Below, one piece after another: positions 6,712-8,611 of a DNA stretch of 8,611 bases. The stretch is from Thioalkalivibrio sp. (GTDB lineage Bacteria; Pseudomonadota; Gammaproteobacteria; Ectothiorhodospirales; Ectothiorhodospiraceae). The position numbers and the translations under genes are program-made. The notes under the pieces were generated by a model. The model worked only from the letters and a program-made list of their open reading frames with translations. It had not been told where the DNA came from and did no database searches. The DNA lies in contig SKNJ01000340.1 in assembly GCA_007120575.1 (NCBI GenBank), positions 1 through 8,611 of the forward strand, in the 5' to 3' direction. The first letter of the stretch is position 1. Every line of letters begins with the position of its first letter.

Positions 6712-7464
6712 TCATCCCTGGTGGTCGTACTCGCAAAGGCGTTCCTTGTCCTTCGGCATATTGTCGGGACAGATACCGCAACCCTCGTTGCCGGGCAGCG
6801 CCCAGTCGATCTTCTTCGGATAGGGCAGGTCCATCTCCTCCATGATCTTCACGAATTCCGCCTCGGGCTTGTCCTTGCCCAGGCGCGGATTGCGCATCTT
6901 CTCCTGCCCGATGGTGGTGATCTGGCGCTCCTCGTAGTCATGCCCGGGATACACCAGGGTCTCGTCCGGCAGAGTGAAGAACTTGTCGTGGATCGAACGG
7001 TACAGGACCTTCGCATCCCCCGACTGGAAGTCGGTGCGACCGCAGGCCTCGATCAGCAGGGCATCGCCGGAGAACAGCATCTTCAGGCCCACGTGATCCA
7101 GCAGGTAGGCATGATGGGTATCGGTGTGCCCGGGGGTAAACAGCGGATTGACCACCAGGTTGCCGACCCGGAACGGCTCGCCCTCGCGCAGCCCGATATC
7201 GCGGCAGGGCAACTCGTCCAGCGCCGGTCCGGCGAGCTGGCAACCGGTCTTCTCGCGCAGCATCCGGCCGCCGGTGATATGGTCCGCGTGGATATGGGTC
7301 TCGATCGCGTAGTCCAGGCTCAGCCCCAGCTCCTGCAGGACCCGCAGGTCGCGATCGACGGTCTCGATCACCGGGTCAATCAACGCGGTCTTCCCGGTCT
7401 CCGGACAACTGAGCAGATAGGTATACGTGGAGGACTCGTCCTCGAAAAGCTGCTTGAAGATCAT
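6712..7464 (-). CDS. Persulfide dioxygenase (ETHE1-like, metallo-beta-lactamase fold)
   Basis: The family oxidises glutathione persulfide with O2 to sulfite and GSH using one non-heme iron, as part of sulfide detoxification or oxidation. The 250-residue protein has the metal motif THIHADHITGG (56-66), FTPGHTDTHH (109-118), FSGDALLIEACGRTDFQSGDAK (131-152) and YPGHDYEE (172-179). Likely iron ligands are H57, H113 and D134; H57 and H113 are 56 residues apart, as in human ETHE1 (H79, H135). The ALLI-x-x-CGRTDFQ stretch and LRNPRL-type block separate ETHE1 proteins from true glyoxalase II. The end has ALPGNEGCGIC. The ATG at 7464 has GAGGAAG about seven bases ahead; the open frame continues far upstream, but that part is antisense to the bolA cluster and not family-like. 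No rhodanese or sulfide:quinone reductase gene is present in the window. Confidence 0.93.
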   Translation of the reverse strand: MIFKQLFEDESSTYTYLLSCPETGKTALIDPVIETVDRDLRVLQELGLSLDYAIETHIHADHITGGRMLREKTGCQLAGPALDELPCRDIGLREGEPFRVGNLVVNPLFTPGHTDTHHAYLLDHVGLKMLFSGDALLIEACGRTDFQSGDAKVLYRSIHDKFFTLPDETLVYPGHDYEERQITTIGQEKMRNPRLGKDKPEAEFVKIMEEMDLPYPKKIDWALPGNEGCGICPDNMPKDKERLCEYDHQG

Positions 7465-7504
7465 GGCGTTCTTCCTCGGCCAGTGGCCAGCGGGATTTGG
7501 GTCG

Positions 7505-7534
7505 ATACTGCATGGCTGGCCAGGCCGGTGCCAA
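7505..7534 (-). promoter_or_regulatory. Candidate promoter of the persulfide dioxygenase gene (sigma-54 or sigma-70)
   Basis: Two readings share these bases. As a sigma-54 site, TGGCAC (7533-7528), five bases, then TGGCC (7522-7518) keeps the invariant GG-N10-GC, although the -12 box is only a partial match to TTGCA. As a sigma-70 site, TTGGCA (7534-7529), 18 bases, then CAGTAT (7510-7505) has a good -35 and a poor -10. A dyad GTGCC/GGCAC (7528-7532/7539-7543) overlaps the upstream box. Either start would leave a leader of roughly 35-45 bases. Confidence 0.35.
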
Positions 7535-7608
7535 TTCCGGCACTCGTGACGGGCCGTCATCCGCTCCCTGAGAACCCGCCGAGCCACCCGAGTTCCCGGG
7601 GAATGTGC

Positions 7609-7638
7609 TTTCTGTCCCGGCCCGTCACTGGCTATCAT
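7609..7638 (+). promoter_or_regulatory. Possible sigma-70 promoter of the bolA cluster
   Basis: TATCAT (7633-7638, five of six to TATAAT) lies 18 bases after TTTCTG (7609-7614), a poor -35. It is 43 bases before the bolA-family start codon and is the best -10 candidate in the divergent gap. Confidence 0.35.
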
Positions 7639-7681
7639 GCCCCCTTTTCCCGACACCCATCGCGATACGAGGACCAGAACC

Positions 7682-7921
7682 ATGGAAGCGAGCCAAGTTG
7701 CCGAACTCATCCGCGCCGGGATGCCGGATGCCGAACGCGTCGAAGTCACCGGGGGCGAGGGCAAATTCGAGGCCCTGGTCGTCAGCCCGCAGTTCGCCGG
7801 CATGAATGCCGTGAAGAAACACCAGGCGGTGTACGCCACCGTGCGCGACCAGATCGACAGCGGCGAGGTCCACGCCCTGTCGATTCGTGCCTTCCCCCCG
7901 GACGAGGCGCCCGACGCCTGA
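7682..7921 (+). CDS. BolA/IbaG family protein
   Basis: BolA-type proteins pair with monothiol glutaredoxins to bind a bridging [2Fe-2S] cluster and serve in iron and Fe-S handling; some are also described as regulators. The product has 79 residues, about the usual length for the short IbaG type. FEALVVSPQFAGMNAVKKHQAVYATV (29-54) and GEVHALSIRAFPP (61-73) are the family blocks; H64 in VHALS corresponds to the invariant cluster-ligand His. The loop position that in IbaG is the H of GDGSHF is K28 here (GEGKF). The ATG at 7682 has GAGG eleven bases upstream; an in-frame ATG at 7637 would add a non-family extension. It is the first gene of a tight cluster, 8 bases before the next. It is not next to murA, unlike E. 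coli ibaG. Confidence 0.9.
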   Translation: MEASQVAELIRAGMPDAERVEVTGGEGKFEALVVSPQFAGMNAVKKHQAVYATVRDQIDSGEVHALSIRAFPPDEAPDA

Positions 7922-7929
7922 CCCAGGCC

Positions 7930-8349
7930 ATGCTTTCGACCAAGGGACGCGAGGAGATCCAGCGTCTGCTGGAAGACGGCCTGGTCCAGGACTGGGAACA
8001 GGCCGAGACCACACTGCGCAACGTCACACGCATGCTGCTGAGCACGCGCCCGGACCTGCTGCGCCTGTATTTCCAGACCGGTGTCTGGGAACAGATCACC
8101 GCCTGGCCCCGCCGCAAGGCAGCCAACGCGATCATCGCCGGGCTGCGTACCGGCGTCGTGGATACACTGGGTCGCCCCGCCATCGTCAACCGCGCCCAGG
8201 CCCGCTTCTACCTGCTGTGCTTTCAGGACGACCTCAACGCGATGGTCGATGCCTGGTGCCGGGAGCATCCGTCGGAATGCCCGCGGCGCGCCCGGCAACA
8301 AACCTCGACCCTGGAGCCACCTTCCGACCCGGAGGCGAACCTCCGATGA
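7930..8349 (+). CDS. Small, probably helical protein of unknown function
   Basis: I do not recognise this 139-residue protein. It is rich in Leu, Ala, Arg, Gln and Glu and looks largely alpha-helical and soluble, with no signal peptide or membrane segment. Residues 1-60 look like two amphipathic helices around DWEQAETTLRNVTRMLL. Residues 63-112 contain RKAANAIIAGLR and RAQARFYLLCFQDDLNAMVDAW. C97, C110 and C117 are the only cysteines. The last 20 residues are polar and Pro-rich, probably disordered. Codon use and GC-rich third positions match the neighbours, supporting a real gene. It begins 8 bases after the bolA stop with no good Shine-Dalgarno and overlaps the next gene as ATGA, so it sits in an operon with both. 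Confidence 0.75.
   Translation: MLSTKGREEIQRLLEDGLVQDWEQAETTLRNVTRMLLSTRPDLLRLYFQTGVWEQITAWPRRKAANAIIAGLRTGVVDTLGRPAIVNRAQARFYLLCFQDDLNAMVDAWCREHPSECPRRARQQTSTLEPPSDPEANLR
8330..8345 (+). promoter_or_regulatory. Hairpin covering the Shine-Dalgarno of the HEAGH-protein gene
   Basis: CGGAGG (8330-8335) and CCTCCG (8340-8345) form a perfect 6-bp stem with loop CGAA, and the start codon follows at once. GGAGG is the Shine-Dalgarno for the ATG at 8346, with a 10-base spacing. The stem would hide it unless ribosomes translating the upstream gene, which stops at 8349, open it. This favours strict translational coupling. Confidence 0.6.
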
Positions 8350-8611
8350 GCGCAACGAATGTCCTCGCCTGCGGCGACCCCGGGATGCATGAGGCGCTCG
8401 CGGACCTGCTCGCCCGCTACGGGCTGGAGCTGTTTACGCATCCGTCCGGACAAACCCTGCCCGGTAGCTGGTGGGGCGACCCCGAGGCGGGGATCATTGG
8501 ACACACCGTCCATGTGCGCCCGGACACCCCGGTTCACTCGGCCCTGCACGAGGCCGGCCACCTGATCTGCATGGACGCGGAACGCCGGGCGGCGGTACAC
8601 ACCGATGCCGG
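8346..8611 (+). CDS. Uncharacterised HEAGH-motif putative zinc metalloprotein (5' part, runs off the edge)
   Basis: The frame is open from the ATG at 8346 to the window end, giving 88 complete residues and no stop. HEAGH (H68, E69, H72) fits the HExxH zinc-binding motif, here in the context VHSALHEAGHLICMD followed by ERRAAVHTDA. SWWGDPEAGIIG (41-52) precedes it. No signal peptide is apparent. I recall similar short conserved proteins of unknown function in gammaproteobacteria with HEA(G/C)H..CMD and downstream HTDAGG, but this is memory, not a search. The motif alone does not prove protease activity. It overlaps the upstream gene by four bases (ATGA), and its ribosome site is buried in a hairpin. 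Confidence 0.8.
   Translation, partial: MSATNVLACGDPGMHEALADLLARYGLELFTHPSGQTLPGSWWGDPEAGIIGHTVHVRPDTPVHSALHEAGHLICMDAERRAAVHTDA

Noticed and set aside
6592..8349. 585-codon plus-strand frame spanning the persulfide dioxygenase region
   Set aside because: Only its last 139 codons (from 7930) look like a gene in the bolA cluster. The rest is antisense to the dioxygenase gene and has no domain.
7465..8355. N-terminal extension of the persulfide dioxygenase (547 codons in total)
   Set aside because: The family start is at 7464 with a good ribosome site. The extension runs antisense through the bolA cluster and the promoter region and is not protein-like.
1..8611. tRNA, rRNA, CRISPR array, prophage or transposase genes
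   Set aside because: No tRNA-like T-loop sequence, no regularly spaced direct repeats, and no integrase or DDE transposase motifs were seen on either strand.

Overview
The window is GC-rich and gene-dense and looks chromosomal. The protein set (HtpX, NadC, MazG, an AGCS sodium:alanine/glycine symporter, an ETHE1-type persulfide dioxygenase, BolA) reads as a gammaproteobacterium. The base composition and the sulfur and sodium genes would suit a halophilic or alkaliphilic sulfur oxidiser of the Ectothiorhodospiraceae/Chromatiales type. That placement is inferred from general resemblance, not from a marker gene.

Layout. Positions 1-127 hold the right-hand part of a structured repeat cut by the window edge, followed by about 290 bases without a convincing gene. 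Two minus-strand genes follow: htpX (membrane zinc protease, with a sigma-32-like promoter) and a ZIP-family metal transporter. A second, complete copy of the repeat (2485-2647) has 19-bp terminal inverted repeats and an internal 69-nt hairpin. It fills most of the gap between the divergent ZIP and AGCS genes. The AGCS symporter and nadC (quinolinate phosphoribosyltransferase) form a plus-strand pair overlapping by 8 bases. They converge, with only 6 bases between stop codons, on a minus-strand series: persulfide dioxygenase, then mazG, then an OXNAD1-like flavin reductase overlapping mazG by 4 bases. A 217-base divergent promoter region separates the dioxygenase from a plus-strand cluster: a BolA/IbaG-family protein, an unrecognised small probably helical protein, and the start of an HEAGH-motif putative metalloprotease that runs off the right edge.

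How the genes fit together. HtpX is membrane quality control. ZIP and AGCS are solute transporters. NadC is the committed step into NAD from quinolinate. The dioxygenase oxidises glutathione persulfide to sulfite. MazG hydrolyses NTPs. The reductase probably moves electrons from NAD(P)H to an unknown partner. BolA proteins work with monothiol glutaredoxins in Fe-S or iron handling.

The least explained parts are the repeat family with its conserved internal hairpin and the BolA-unknown-HEAGH cluster, where a hairpin covers the Shine-Dalgarno of the last gene. No tRNA, rRNA, CRISPR array or transposase gene was seen. All identifications come from reading motifs by eye; no database search was run.
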